From Paenibacillus gallinarum (GTDB lineage Bacteria; Bacillota; Bacilli; Paenibacillales; Paenibacillaceae), in the NCBI RefSeq assembly GCF_014836635.1, contig NZ_JACSQL010000003.1, forward strand, positions 1 to 64,000: a stretch of 64,000 nucleotides of DNA. The letters run 5' to 3'. This document shows positions 8,222 through 16,908 of the stretch, one piece after another (positions within the stretch are counted from its first letter, which is position 1; each line of letters starts with the position of its first letter). A program made the translations under genes and the position numbers. Below the pieces are notes generated by a model that saw nothing but the letters and a program-made list of their open reading frames with translations, did not search any database and had not been told where the DNA came from.

Positions 8222-8230
8222 TGCTATAAT
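8222..8230 (+). promoter_or_regulatory. Extended -10 promoter
   Basis: TGCTATAAT gives a perfect -10 (8225-8230) with the extended TG motif. No good -35 lies at 17 bp; TTGACT at 8198 is 21 bp away. It sits about 40 bp upstream of the lipoprotein start. Confidence 0.5.
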
Positions 8231-8271
8231 GACTAACTTAGAGAAAACGCTATGGTAGAAAAGGTGATAAC

Positions 8272-9528
8272 ATGCATAGAGCAATAGTATGGTCATTAGC
8301 ATGTATGTTTATATTACTGCTTGCAGCCTGCAGTTCTAAAGAGTCAGAACAAGTGCAGCCGATCATGAAAGAAGAGCCTGTAGAGACAGGACAAACCCTT
8401 ACATTAGTAGAACCAGAATATTATGAAGTACCGGATAGTAATAAATATCAAATTCAAACCAGATTGACTGATTTTCAATTAATCCATGGTTATGGTGGTC
8501 TTGCTTGGGGCGTTACTCGTAATGAATTAAGACTTTATTATACGCGAGATAACGGAGAAACCTGGGTTAATATTTCACCATCAGCCAATGTGAAATTTTC
8601 ATCTAACCCCGTTTACGGAAAAGACATTTTCTTTTTAGATGGAGAACATGGATGGATTGTTCGTTCGGGAACGGATGGAACCAATAATGTTGTTCTTCGT
8701 ACAGAGGATAGCGGGGAGAGCTGGAAGATCGCCTCTCTCGAAGAATCGGAAGCAGTGACAGCCCTTCATTTTAATTCCAGTACACATGGTTATCTCATGA
8801 CAAGTGAGAGTGTGGGAACATTAAAAGAACAAAAAACATTATATACGACGACAGATGGCGGAGTTAACTGGACCCAGACATCAACAAATATTCCAATTCA
8901 AGCTACAAATGATGCGATTTCATTGCAAGGTTATACGATGGGCATGATGTTCACAGACATGGGGAAAGGTTTTGTACCTGTACTAGAGCTGGGAACACCA
9001 AAAATGTACGTAACTAAAGATGACGGTGAAACTTGGAGCGTGGATAAGTCATTTTTTAATCGTACTTCATCACTACATACGGATTGCTCTTCGTTTACAA
9101 TTGGTGAAATGGAGTCATTAAGCGTAAATCATCATAAACTTTACTTACCGCTAGGGTGTTCTGAAGGAGACCAGGTTAAGTACAGCGGATTGTTCACAGA
9201 TGACAGCGGCGATACATGGAATCATGTTCAATTTGAGTTGCCTGCAGAAGTCGTGACAGATAAACGGTTATATCCTACTTTTGTTTCTGATCATATAGGA
9301 TGGATGTTACTAGGGAAAACGGTATACCAGACCGCAGATCAAGGAAAGACTTGGACTAAACTTGCAGAGAGCAAGAATCTGTCTGATTTACTGGATAAAT
9401 ACCCTGAGGTTGTGAAAATGCAGTTCGTTACGACAAAAGTCGGATGGATCTTACTTGAAAATGCAATTGAGAAGAAATCAATATTGATGCAAACGACGGA
9501 TGGTGGATTGAACTGGGAAGTGTTATAA
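8272..9528 (+). CDS. Lipoprotein with seven Asp-box (BNR) propeller repeats
   Basis: This 418-residue protein has a lipoprotein signal ending LAAC (Cys20). The body carries seven spaced Asp-box motifs (TxDxGxxW type): TRDNGETW, TEDSGESW, TTDGGVNW, TKDDGETW, TDDSGDTW, TADQGKTW and TTDGGLNW. Seven such repeats are what a complete beta-propeller of the sialidase/YCF48-like fold needs. No sialidase arginine triad was recognised, so enzyme activity is not claimed. It should be anchored outside the cytoplasmic membrane. It stands alone behind an extended -10 promoter. The fold call is strong; the role is unknown. Confidence 0.85.
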   Translation: MHRAIVWSLACMFILLLAACSSKESEQVQPIMKEEPVETGQTLTLVEPEYYEVPDSNKYQIQTRLTDFQLIHGYGGLAWGVTRNELRLYYTRDNGETWVNISPSANVKFSSNPVYGKDIFFLDGEHGWIVRSGTDGTNNVVLRTEDSGESWKIASLEESEAVTALHFNSSTHGYLMTSESVGTLKEQKTLYTTTDGGVNWTQTSTNIPIQATNDAISLQGYTMGMMFTDMGKGFVPVLELGTPKMYVTKDDGETWSVDKSFFNRTSSLHTDCSSFTIGEMESLSVNHHKLYLPLGCSEGDQVKYSGLFTDDSGDTWNHVQFELPAEVVTDKRLYPTFVSDHIGWMLLGKTVYQTADQGKTWTKLAESKNLSDLLDKYPEVVKMQFVTTKVGWILLENAIEKKSILMQTTDGGLNWEVL

Positions 9529-9643
9529 CAAAATACTTTTGAACTATTCTGCAAAAGAGATGACAAGTTCTTTTCCATAGTGGCATATACTTGAAGAGAA
9601 TGACGGTTTGTCAAAAGCCAGAACTTGGACGGGAGGAGACGGC

Positions 9644-10042
9644 ATGGGATTTGAATCTTTCTGGATGTTTGATTTTTTCGGAACGGTATTCCCTGTAGTG
9701 TTTGTCGTGATTCTCGGTATCATTGCTATTTCCATTGGAAAAGAAGCACTTCAGTGGGGTAAAAACAAAAAACAGCCTGTCCTCACGGTGCAATCTCGAA
9801 TTACAGGTAGACGTATTTCTGTACAGCAGCAGACGAATCAGAGTGAAGGCAACCATACGAGAACAATGTATTATGTCACGTTTGAAGTAGAGAGTGGCGA
9901 TCGATTGGAATTTAAAGTCGCCGGTACAGAGTATGGTCTATGTTCTGAAGGAGATGAAGGAAGACTCACTTTTCAGGGAACGCGTTACATAGGCTTTGAA
10001 CGTCTTGCTAAAGTATATGCGGAGCCGGTTCACGGGTCTTAG
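9644..10042 (+). CDS. DUF2500-family membrane protein
   Basis: This 132-residue protein has one N-terminal membrane helix (roughly residues 10-32) followed by a basic linker. Its soluble beta domain contains YYVTFEVESGDRLEF, TEYGL and EGDEGRLTFQGTRYIGFER, the pattern of DUF2500. I chose ATG 9644 because GGGAGGAG lies at 9631-9638; an upstream TTG at 9608 has no such site. The domain's function is not known. The gene is monocistronic, with a terminator downstream. Confidence 0.85.
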   Translation: MGFESFWMFDFFGTVFPVVFVVILGIIAISIGKEALQWGKNKKQPVLTVQSRITGRRISVQQQTNQSEGNHTRTMYYVTFEVESGDRLEFKVAGTEYGLCSEGDEGRLTFQGTRYIGFERLAKVYAEPVHGS

Positions 10043-10108
10043 GGAAAGATACGGGGCTGATGCATGAGTGAAGTTTTTCGTTCAATCTCTTGCCATAATA
10101 ATGTATAG

Positions 10109-10136
10109 GTCGTCCCTGACAAGGGCGGCTTTTTTT
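10109..10136 (+). terminator. Rho-independent terminator
   Basis: GTCGTCCCT pairs with AGGGCGGC around a short GACA loop, with one bulged T, and is followed by seven T residues. Confidence 0.75.
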
Positions 10137-10222
10137 GATGTTTATTCAAAATGAATAGAGTAACTAAGTAGAACTAGGGTAATGAGTAGGAAAGGAATTC
10201 AAAAGGGAAGGGTGATGAGAAA

Positions 10223-10972
10223 ATGAGATTTGAAAATAGGGTAGTGATCGTAACGGGAGCTGGTAGCGGGATTGGTAAAGAAGTGGCAGGTGCTTATGCA
10301 ATGCAAGGAGCAAAAGTCGTCCTTGCGGATCGCCATGAGGAGAAGGGAGCAGCGGCGGCGGCATCATTACGTCAAGATGGATACGAGGCGATGTTTGTCC
10401 ACTGTGACGTTAGGTCGGAAGAAGCAATTTTAGCATTAATGGAAGCTACTGTAACTGAATATGGGCAGATTGATGTTCTAATTAATAATGCAGGATACGG
10501 GATTTGGAAATCACCTTATGAACTAACTGTAGATGAATGGGATGATGTGATGAACACAAATGTCCGTAGCTGTTTTCTTGGGACAAGGATCGCAGCAAAA
10601 TACATGAAAAACAACAAAAATGGTGGCTCTGTAGTCAATATTTCTTCTACCCGGGCTACCATGTCAGAGCCAAATTCAGAAGCTTATGCGGCTTCTAAGG
10701 GAGCTATTATTTCGCTTAGCCATGCGATGGCTCTATCCTTGTCAGCTGAACACATCCGGGTCAATAGTATCAGTCCGGGATGGATTGAGACTGGTGAATA
10801 TGAACAACTGCGCCCAGAGGATCATACACAACATCCGAGCGGAAGAGTGGGAAAACCTTCAGATATCGCACGTGCCTGCTTATATTTGACCGATCCTGAG
10901 AACGATTTTATAACAGCAGAGAATCTAGTTATCGATGGTGGAATGTCACGAAAAATGATATATCAGCCCTAA
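10223..10972 (+). CDS. Short-chain dehydrogenase/reductase (SDR)
   Basis: This 249-residue classical SDR has every hallmark of the family. It has the cofactor glycine motif TGAGSGIG near residue 12, an NAD-preferring acid in VVLADRHEE, CDVRS, NNAG, the catalytic Ser in NISS and the YxxxK motif in YAASK. SPGWIETG follows, and the C-terminal DGG completes the fold. It should reduce or oxidise a carbonyl/alcohol using NAD(H) in the cytoplasm. The ribosome binding site (GGGAAGGGTGATG) is only fair. It stands alone, with a terminator after it. The substrate is unknown. Confidence 0.92.
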   Translation: MRFENRVVIVTGAGSGIGKEVAGAYAMQGAKVVLADRHEEKGAAAAASLRQDGYEAMFVHCDVRSEEAILALMEATVTEYGQIDVLINNAGYGIWKSPYELTVDEWDDVMNTNVRSCFLGTRIAAKYMKNNKNGGSVVNISSTRATMSEPNSEAYAASKGAIISLSHAMALSLSAEHIRVNSISPGWIETGEYEQLRPEDHTQHPSGRVGKPSDIARACLYLTDPENDFITAENLVIDGGMSRKMIYQP

Positions 10973-11009
10973 TCTAGGACTCGTATCATAATTGTATAAT
11001 ATTTCAAGC

Positions 11010-11044
11010 TGAGCCCAACATGAGCACGAGGGCTCATTTTTTTT
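11010..11044 (+). terminator. Rho-independent terminator
   Basis: TGAGCCC (11010-11016) pairs with GGGCTCA (11030-11036) and a run of eight T residues follows. Confidence 0.85.
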
Positions 11045-11106
11045 GCTCTCTCTCACTGCTATAATAGCGTTGGCTTAAAAAAAGAGAAAAGAAGTGGAGG
11101 GAAGAT

Positions 11107-12876
11107 ATGTACGGGAAACTTTCCCGCATGCTCTTGTGGGTTGTACTTCTTGCTAGTGTAATGTGTTTGACAGCTTTCGATACCTCAAAAGAAACTACTC
11201 GGGCAATGTGGCTTTGGCAAGCTGAATCTATTCAAGATGGCGGCCAAGATATATTAGATTACGCGGATAATCATCGGATTAATCATATTTATTTACGAAT
11301 TGATATGGAGCAACCTGCCGCAGTATACCAACGCTTTATCCTTCGTGCGCATGAGAATGGAATAAAAGTGGATGCGCTGGGAGGTCACCCAAAGTGGGCT
11401 GCGGAAGGCGGAGATGTTCCGTTATTGCGTTTTGCTAACTGGGTTGTTGACTTTAATAGAGACTCAGAAGAAAATGAGAAGTTTAGTGGAATTCATCTGG
11501 ACATAGAGCCCTATGTTCTAGGGGAGTGGGAGATAGATAGCGATGAGGTCACTCGGTCTTATCTTGCGAATATTGAAAAGTTCCTGTCTGTCATTGAGCA
11601 AGAACCTAGCCTGGATTCAGCTATAGATCTTCCTTTTTGGTATGATCACTACTATAATCCAGAATCAAAGGAACCGCTGATTCAGTGGTTCATGAGTAGG
11701 TTTGATCAAATCGCTTTAATGGCTTATCGTGATAAAGCGAGTGGAGTGGGCGGCATCCTTCAAGTTATTCAAGAAGAGATGGAATGGTCAAGCAATTATT
11801 CTGCAAAGATCATTGTTGGAGTTAATGCGAAACCAATGCCGGGAGAAGAATTCACCTCATTTGCTGGGAAGACGAAAGAGAAGATGGAAGAAGCTCTCCA
11901 GGAAGTGACATCATCCTTTGCAGGCTATTCAAGTTTTGCCGGTGTTGCCATTCATGATTATGTATATTGGAGTCAAATGACTCAAGATACAGTGAATCCA
12001 GAGCCGACACCAGATCCAGAACCAACGCCGGACCCAGAACCTACACCAGAACCATCACCAGAACCAGAGCTTCCGGCTGACTCCATTCGCGGAACTTATA
12101 TATGGAAAGCAGAACAGATAATTAATGAAAGTGAACGAGTGCTCGAGTTCTTGCAAGAGAAAAAGGTGAATTTTCTATATGTAAGACTTGATCTTGACCA
12201 GCCTTATGCGCTGTATCGCAATTTTGTGGGTCAAGCTGCAGCAATGGGAATTGAAGTTCATGCGATGGGCGGTCATCCAAGTTGGGGACTTGAAGAAAAC
12301 AGATCACGTTTAACGAGGCTCATTAATTATGTGAAACAATATAACCTACGTGCAGCAGAGGAAGAAAAATTCCATGGCATTCACTTAGATATTGAGCCTT
12401 ATACTAACTCGGAATGGGATAATAACCGAGAACGTGTGCTTAAAGAGTGGGCATCTAATATGGAGTATTTCGCTCGTGAGACCAAAAAAGATTCCGATCT
12501 CAAAACAAGTGCTGATTTAGCTGTATGGCTCGATCGTCATGAGTTACCAGGAAAAAATATGAGTGTAACGGAATGGATGATTCGTACATTGGATCATATC
12601 TCACTTATGGCTTTCCGAGATACAGCAGAAGGATCTAACGGAATTGCAACCGTTGTTGCTCAAGAAATGGAAATTGCTGATCAATTAGGCAAGCCGCTGC
12701 TGATTTCGGTTGAAATGAAAGAAAGTCATGAAGGAAATCATATTACTTTTTATGAAGAAGGCGAAGCTTATATGGAATCAGAACTAGCGAAGTTGCCAGG
12801 TCTGCTTGCGGAACATAATGCTTATCAGGGATATGTAATTCATTCTTACGATTATTGGATTAATGCGAAACCTTAA
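11107..12876 (+). CDS. Secreted protein with two tandem TIM-barrel-like domains
   Basis: This 589-residue protein has an N-terminal hydrophobic signal (about 1-25) without a good lipobox. Domain A (about 30-295) and domain B (about 327-589) are clearly related. Matching motifs occur in order: an early W-L/I-W near RAMWLWQAE and RGTYIWKAE; YLRIDMEQP and YVRLDLDQP; GGHPKW and GGHPSW; GIHLDIEPY in both; LMAYRD and LMAFRD; and a C-terminal HDYVYW and HSYDYW. A Pro-Glu-Pro-Thr linker (297-321) joins them. The DIEPY strand end looks like a glycosidase-type acid pair in a (beta/alpha)8 barrel, so a polysaccharide-active enzyme is likely. The family was not identified. It is the only gene in its transcript. 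Confidence 0.8.
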   Translation: MYGKLSRMLLWVVLLASVMCLTAFDTSKETTRAMWLWQAESIQDGGQDILDYADNHRINHIYLRIDMEQPAAVYQRFILRAHENGIKVDALGGHPKWAAEGGDVPLLRFANWVVDFNRDSEENEKFSGIHLDIEPYVLGEWEIDSDEVTRSYLANIEKFLSVIEQEPSLDSAIDLPFWYDHYYNPESKEPLIQWFMSRFDQIALMAYRDKASGVGGILQVIQEEMEWSSNYSAKIIVGVNAKPMPGEEFTSFAGKTKEKMEEALQEVTSSFAGYSSFAGVAIHDYVYWSQMTQDTVNPEPTPDPEPTPDPEPTPEPSPEPELPADSIRGTYIWKAEQIINESERVLEFLQEKKVNFLYVRLDLDQPYALYRNFVGQAAAMGIEVHAMGGHPSWGLEENRSRLTRLINYVKQYNLRAAEEEKFHGIHLDIEPYTNSEWDNNRERVLKEWASNMEYFARETKKDSDLKTSADLAVWLDRHELPGKNMSVTEWMIRTLDHISLMAFRDTAEGSNGIATVVAQEMEIADQLGKPLLISVEMKESHEGNHITFYEEGEAYMESELAKLPGLLAEHNAYQGYVIHSYDYWINAKP

Positions 12877-12910
12877 AGAATTATTTAATAATCTCATATA
12901 GAGATGAGAA

Positions 12911-12946
12911 GAGCGGGCTAAAGAAACTTTTAGTTTGCTCTTTTTT
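12911..12946 (+). terminator. Rho-independent terminator
   Basis: GAGCGGGCTAAA pairs with TTTAGTTTGCTC (three G-T pairs) and six T residues follow. It ends the tandem-domain gene. Confidence 0.75.
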
Positions 12947-13029
12947 CATACGTTCCTTTCCTTTCCGTTATATATTTCCAATTAGAGATTTGTTAAACTG
13001 GAAAAAAAGATATAATCTCGGAGGAGTCT

Positions 13030-13230
13030 ATGTATCTGATTAACTTTATTGAAGGCAAGCATATGTTACATGCAGAGGATGAGCCTAGGACGAGTTTCGG
13101 TCCTCTATCTTCAGGTGAAGACACGTATGATCCGATCCTTGTAATAACTAGTGTCGTTGTCTTGCTTGTTTTTCTCGTTGTAGGTTATTATGTGTCTCGC
13201 TATTTTCGTAATCATCGCAATAAAAAATGA
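13030..13230 (+). CDS. Small single-pass membrane protein
   Basis: This 66-residue protein has one clear membrane helix (ILVITSVVVLLVFLVVGYYV, about residues 36-55) and a basic C-terminal tail, RYFRNHRNKK. That suggests an N-out, C-in orientation. GGAGGAG at 13020-13026 precedes ATG 13030 at short spacing. A terminator directly follows, so it is a separate transcription unit. I do not recognise the family. Confidence 0.7.
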   Translation: MYLINFIEGKHMLHAEDEPRTSFGPLSSGEDTYDPILVITSVVVLLVFLVVGYYVSRYFRNHRNKK

Positions 13231-13242
13231 GTGAAAAATAAG

Positions 13243-13288
13243 AAGAATGTTGGGCTCTTGTGAAAAGAAACCCAAGATTCTTTTTTTA
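13243..13288 (+). terminator. Rho-independent terminator
   Basis: AAGAAT-G-TTGGG pairs with CCCAA-G-ATTCTT around a 16-nt loop and is followed by a T run. Confidence 0.8.
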
Positions 13289-13394
13289 TTTTAAAAAATA
13301 ATTGAAATAAATTGTCACGATCTGGGCGAATGCACAATAAGATATAAAGTATAGCCATGAGAACACCTGAGTACAGGAAGGAGGAAGACTTCCA

Positions 13395-13817
13395 TTGGCA
13401 GTGATTAAAGCGAATTCCGAAGATGTGAAATTACTGGCGAGACTTATGCGTGCGGAAGCGGAAGAAGACGGGGATACAGGGATGCTTCTTGTAGGAAATG
13501 TAGGGGTCAATCGCGTACTCGGAGGATGTTTGGATTTTCGTAATATCCGCTCTGTGAGTGATATGGTATTCCAGAATCCCGGGGGTTTTGAAGCAACCCA
13601 AAAGGGCTATTTCTATCAGGCGGCAAGGGAATCAGAGATCAGGCTCGCTCAGCGGGTCATTAACGGGGAAAAAATATGGCCGGCCAGTAACGCACTCTGG
13701 TTCTTTAGACCTTCAGGGGATTGTCCGCCGACTTGGTACAATCAAGCCAATACAGGGAGATACCGAGCACATTGTTTCTTTAGTCCTTCAGGAGAGGATT
13801 GTCCTGCTGTTTATTAG
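13395..13817 (+). CDS. cwlJ: Spore cortex-lytic enzyme CwlJ
   Basis: This 140-residue protein belongs to the SleB/CwlJ hydrolase family. The catalytic acid region LARLMRAEAEEDGDTGMLLVG is present, followed by NVGVNRV and the aromatic segment ALWFFRPSGDCP. As in CwlJ of Bacillus it lacks a signal peptide and peptidoglycan-binding domain. It should be made in the mother cell and act on the cortex during germination. I chose TTG 13395, about 9 nt after AAGGAGGA; GTG 13401 is an alternative. gerQ follows 45 bp downstream, as in B. subtilis, where GerQ is needed for CwlJ localisation. No convincing SigE promoter was found by eye. Confidence 0.92.
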   Translation: MAVIKANSEDVKLLARLMRAEAEEDGDTGMLLVGNVGVNRVLGGCLDFRNIRSVSDMVFQNPGGFEATQKGYFYQAARESEIRLAQRVINGEKIWPASNALWFFRPSGDCPPTWYNQANTGRYRAHCFFSPSGEDCPAVY

Positions 13818-13862
13818 TTTTTTGAACAGAGTATCTATTTAAAATCAGGGAGGTTTTTAATT

Positions 13863-14321
13863 ATGTTTAACCAGCCTTACCAACCGGTCACATATAAGAT
13901 TGGAAATGGAGGACCTGGATATGATCCGAGAAATATGGGAATGCCTTCGATGCCAATGATGCCTATGATGCCAAATACAACCATTGTTCCTCCAGAAGTG
14001 AGCAGTGGGAGTGTGATGACTCCAGGGGGGGCCGTTATTCAACAGACTCTACCTTTTACCGAACAATCTTTCATCGAGAATATTCTTAGGTTGAATCTCG
14101 GAAAGATTGGAACTTTTTACGCCACTTATGAAGGAAACAGGGAGTGGAATGCAAAGATCTTTAAAGGAGTTCTGGAAGCAGCAGGACGTGATCATATTAT
14201 CATAAGTGATCCAAATACGGGTCAACGTACGATTATTTTGATGGTGAACTTTGACTATGCTACGTTCGACGAGCCTTTGAATTATGAATATCCATATGCG
14301 CCGCCTAGTGCTCGGCGGTAA
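13863..14321 (+). CDS. gerQ: Spore coat protein GerQ
   Basis: This 152-residue protein has a low-complexity N-terminus rich in Pro, Met and Gly (repeated MPMMP-type segments, residues 20-40). It is followed by the conserved GerQ core: SFIENILRLNLGKIGTFYAT, an EWNAKIFKGVLEAAGRDHI stretch and a C-terminal NFDYATFDEPLNY. GerQ sits in the spore coat, is crosslinked by transglutaminase in B. subtilis, and is required for CwlJ-dependent germination. The cwlJ-gerQ order supports both assignments. ATG 13863 follows GGGAGG. A strong terminator ends the operon. Confidence 0.93.
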   Translation: MFNQPYQPVTYKIGNGGPGYDPRNMGMPSMPMMPMMPNTTIVPPEVSSGSVMTPGGAVIQQTLPFTEQSFIENILRLNLGKIGTFYATYEGNREWNAKIFKGVLEAAGRDHIIISDPNTGQRTIILMVNFDYATFDEPLNYEYPYAPPSARR

Positions 14322-14383
14322 AACTTAGGTTTATGAACGTTGTGCTCATGAACCCTTACTAAAACACATAATGCAGTAATAAG

Positions 14384-14430
14384 CCGCTGGGGCTACACAT
14401 CAAACTTTTTTGTGTACCCAGCGGTTTTTT
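14384..14430 (+). terminator. Rho-independent terminator after gerQ
   Basis: CCGCTGGG-GC-TACACA pairs with TGTGTA-CCCAGCGG (2-nt bulge) and TTTTTT follows. Confidence 0.88.
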
Positions 14431-14543
14431 ATAGCACTTATTTTGTTTCAGACATCATATATATTATCAAGTCAAGACAGACAAAGAAGGTTAAAAGGAG
14501 GTGAACCTATTCACTGTACTTTTACGGTGGATAGGACAATCAT

Positions 14544-15656
14544 TTGGCTGATCCTTTACCGGCAATAGAGCTATTCATGATTATGGCAGTACTTGCGCTG
14601 ATTAGTGCCATATTTAGTTTTTTTCAGAACCAGTTGATACTTCTTGCCTCAGACCCAGAACCGATCAGATCCATGGATAATACGGTTCTGTCTACATTTG
14701 ATAAGGTGGGACTGCATTTGCGAGCACATCTTCAGTTCTATGTATATTTATGCAGAGCAGGTACTATTTTACCGTTGATTGCAGCCGGAATGATAGCTGT
14801 AGAAAGTAGATCGCGCATCTTTACTGCTGTATTAGTTGTTCTCGTTGTTATTGTATATATGGTTTGCGGCAGTAGTATTTCAAAACTGTGGTTAAGAAGA
14901 CGTAAAAATAAGCAATCCTCTTCTGTAAGTATTTCTAAATCGGATCATAAGGAAAGTGCGTTACTCAGCCAAAATCTTCTGGAATTCTCTTCAAGGACAG
15001 CAAAGGAAATCATGATTCCGCGTACAGAAATGATATGCCTCAATACAGAATGGAGTGTTCATGAAAATCTGAAGACGGCAAGCATAGAGATGCGTACTCG
15101 CTATCCAGTATGTAGAGGAGATAAGGATCATATCATTGGATTTGTTCATATCAAAGATTTATTTATGTCAGGAATGGAGGATTATATAAGGACAATCAGA
15201 CCTATTTTGAGTATCCCGGAATCCACTTCGATTGACCTTTTACTGAAACAAATGAAGGAATCCAAGACGCAAATTTCTATTGTAATTGATGAGTATGGCG
15301 GTACCTCTGGACTCGTAACCTTAGAAGATATCGTCGAAGAAATTGTTGGTGAAATTCAGGATGAGTTCGACAATGAACGGCCGCTTGTGGAATATTTGGG
15401 TGAAGATGTCTATTCTATTGATGGGTTAATGTTAATTGAAGATTTAAATCAGCATTTTGATCTGTGCTTGGAGGATATTCAGTACGATACGATTGGGGGA
15501 TGGCTGTTCTCTGAGTTAGAATCTTCCTCTCCTCAAAAAGGAGAATATATTATCAAAGCGGGCTTTCGATATGTGATAGAAGAGATGGAACACTTACGAA
15601 TTTCTAGAATACTTTTGTCCCCTAAGCAGGATACAAATGAACAAACGGGTACGTAA
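14544..15656 (+). CDS. CorC/HlyC-like CBS-domain membrane protein with short membrane region
   Basis: This 370-residue protein has three or so hydrophobic helices in its first 115 residues. It continues with the CorC/HlyC segment (SRTAKEIMIPRTEM), two CBS motifs (including DEYGGTSGLVTLEDIVEEIVGEI) and a C-terminal CorC_HlyC domain (DVYSIDGLMLIEDLN, YDTIGGWLF). Relatives are proposed magnesium or cation exporters. The DUF21 membrane part is shorter than usual (about 115 versus about 190 residues). The start is uncertain. TTG 14544 is the furthest upstream possible in frame and has only a weak AGGA upstream. A very strong SD at 14493-14504 faces a different frame. Confidence 0.82.
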   Translation: MADPLPAIELFMIMAVLALISAIFSFFQNQLILLASDPEPIRSMDNTVLSTFDKVGLHLRAHLQFYVYLCRAGTILPLIAAGMIAVESRSRIFTAVLVVLVVIVYMVCGSSISKLWLRRRKNKQSSSVSISKSDHKESALLSQNLLEFSSRTAKEIMIPRTEMICLNTEWSVHENLKTASIEMRTRYPVCRGDKDHIIGFVHIKDLFMSGMEDYIRTIRPILSIPESTSIDLLLKQMKESKTQISIVIDEYGGTSGLVTLEDIVEEIVGEIQDEFDNERPLVEYLGEDVYSIDGLMLIEDLNQHFDLCLEDIQYDTIGGWLFSELESSSPQKGEYIIKAGFRYVIEEMEHLRISRILLSPKQDTNEQTGT

Positions 15657-15698
15657 CTCAGCTGTTTTATATAAAGAAATCTTATAAATCGCCAACTA

Positions 15699-15726
15699 TT
15701 CCATTACTTCCTTCGAACGTTATAAT
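15699..15726 (+). promoter_or_regulatory. Promoter of the ArsR-like gene
   Basis: TTCCAT (15699-15704) and TATAAT (15721-15726) are separated by 16 bp. CCTTCG in the spacer and CGAAGG at the ribosome binding site form an inverted repeat flanking the -10. It could act as an operator or mask the SD. Confidence 0.5.
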
Positions 15727-15751
15727 ATAGGGTACGAAGGAGTGTGGAGCA

Positions 15752-16672
15752 ATGAGTTATGATATTACCTTTCGGTTTAAACCGGTATATGAGTTTATGA
15801 ACAGTCTTCATACTTTTATTTGTCGCAAATCACATAAAAAGATTGAACTCTCACTTAGTTGGGTCAAGCAGACTCAAAGCATGCTGACTACAGAGTACAG
15901 TTCTTTACTGCACGAATGGCAAATGGACGACGAGTGGAAGTACGCCTATCTGTTGTTAGAACGAGAAGATATATATACTGCCGAAGATTACATAACCTTT
16001 TTAGAAAACACATCAGACAAAGATCTGCTTGACCAGTTCATTTCTCTCTGCAAAGATTGGAATTTTGAAATTCCTGAATTTGAAATGAACAGGTTTAGGG
16101 AGAGATATAAGGAACTATTTTACGAATGGAATGAACAATATTTCAAACAGCTTAGTCCTGAGGTGTGTAAAGCCCTTCAAGCAGAATATGCAGTTCGACT
16201 TGCTGAAAAAGAGTATAAATCGGCGGATTCATTACTCGATGAAACGACCCGAGGACTCGTGTTTGGCAGGACGGAGGGTCTTATTCGAATTGTGCTCATT
16301 CCGCAGTACCATTTTCAGCCGCTCCATATTTTTTGGCATTATGGAAATACAATTGTCTGTCACTATGCAGCACCTATTTACCTTGGGGATGATGCCGTTA
16401 TTCCTCCGCATGATTTGCGAGTGATTCGTAGTCTGGGGGAAAAAAATCGTCTGAAAATACTTAAATATCTGCACCAAGGACCTCGATCCTTTATTGAAAT
16501 TGTCAGGCATTTAGAGCTTTCGAAGGGAATTACGCATGATCATATTTCCAAACTGCGCAGCAGTGGACTCTTGTATGCTCATTTTGACGGAGAGAATCTG
16601 ATTGAATACAGTATTAGATCACATGCGCTGCGTCAGGTGGAACGAAGTTTATTACATTACATAGAAGGTTGA
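15752..16672 (+). CDS. ArsR-type winged-helix regulator with a long N-terminal domain
   Basis: This 306-residue protein has a C-terminal ArsR-like DNA-binding domain (about 225-300). It includes LRVIRSLGEKNRLKILKYL, a GPRSFIEIVRHLELSKGITHDHISKLRSSGLL recognition unit and the wing LIEYSIR. The first 220 residues are a helical then mixed domain of the sort found in ArsR regulators that sense small molecules through a non-metal domain. No metal-binding cysteine pair is present. ATG 15752 has only GGAG at short spacing. It is monocistronic, so it may regulate itself or a distant target. The class is clear; the ligand is unknown. Confidence 0.82.
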   Translation: MSYDITFRFKPVYEFMNSLHTFICRKSHKKIELSLSWVKQTQSMLTTEYSSLLHEWQMDDEWKYAYLLLEREDIYTAEDYITFLENTSDKDLLDQFISLCKDWNFEIPEFEMNRFRERYKELFYEWNEQYFKQLSPEVCKALQAEYAVRLAEKEYKSADSLLDETTRGLVFGRTEGLIRIVLIPQYHFQPLHIFWHYGNTIVCHYAAPIYLGDDAVIPPHDLRVIRSLGEKNRLKILKYLHQGPRSFIEIVRHLELSKGITHDHISKLRSSGLLYAHFDGENLIEYSIRSHALRQVERSLLHYIEG

Positions 16673-16680
16673 AAAAATTA

Positions 16681-16730
16681 AAAACCATCAAATTCCTTGT
16701 GTGATAAGGGGTTTGATGGTTTTATTTTTC
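16681..16730 (+). terminator. Rho-independent terminator
   Basis: AAACCATCAAA pairs with TTTGATGGTTT around an inner partially paired loop, followed by TTATTTTT. Confidence 0.85.
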
Positions 16731-16780
16731 ATAAAAAGATAAAAAGTTGAAAAAAACCCATAAAAATAACTGGTTCTCTA

Positions 16781-16809
16781 TTTACAGAACTGCAATTCGT
16801 TTCTATAAT
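16781..16809 (+). promoter_or_regulatory. Strong SigA promoter of the opp operon
   Basis: TTTACA (16781-16786), exactly 17 bp, then TATAAT (16804-16809). A leader of about 90 nt precedes the binding protein gene. No riboswitch or T-box features were seen in it. Confidence 0.75.
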
Positions 16810-16908
16810 AATGACTAATCAATAAAAACATACCTGGTTTATCGGAATTATTACTTTTGTGTTTTGTAAGGGCGTACTAAAAAAAATAAAGAGACGGAGA
16901 GATGTTTT

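Noticed and set aside
13011..13016. A perfect TATAAT just before the small membrane gene at 13030
   Set aside because: Transcription from it would begin inside or after the ribosome binding site at 13020-13026, so it cannot drive that gene normally.
13300..13394. A SigE promoter for cwlJ-gerQ
   Set aside because: It is expected from biology, but no -35/-10 pair close enough to the SigE consensus could be pointed to.
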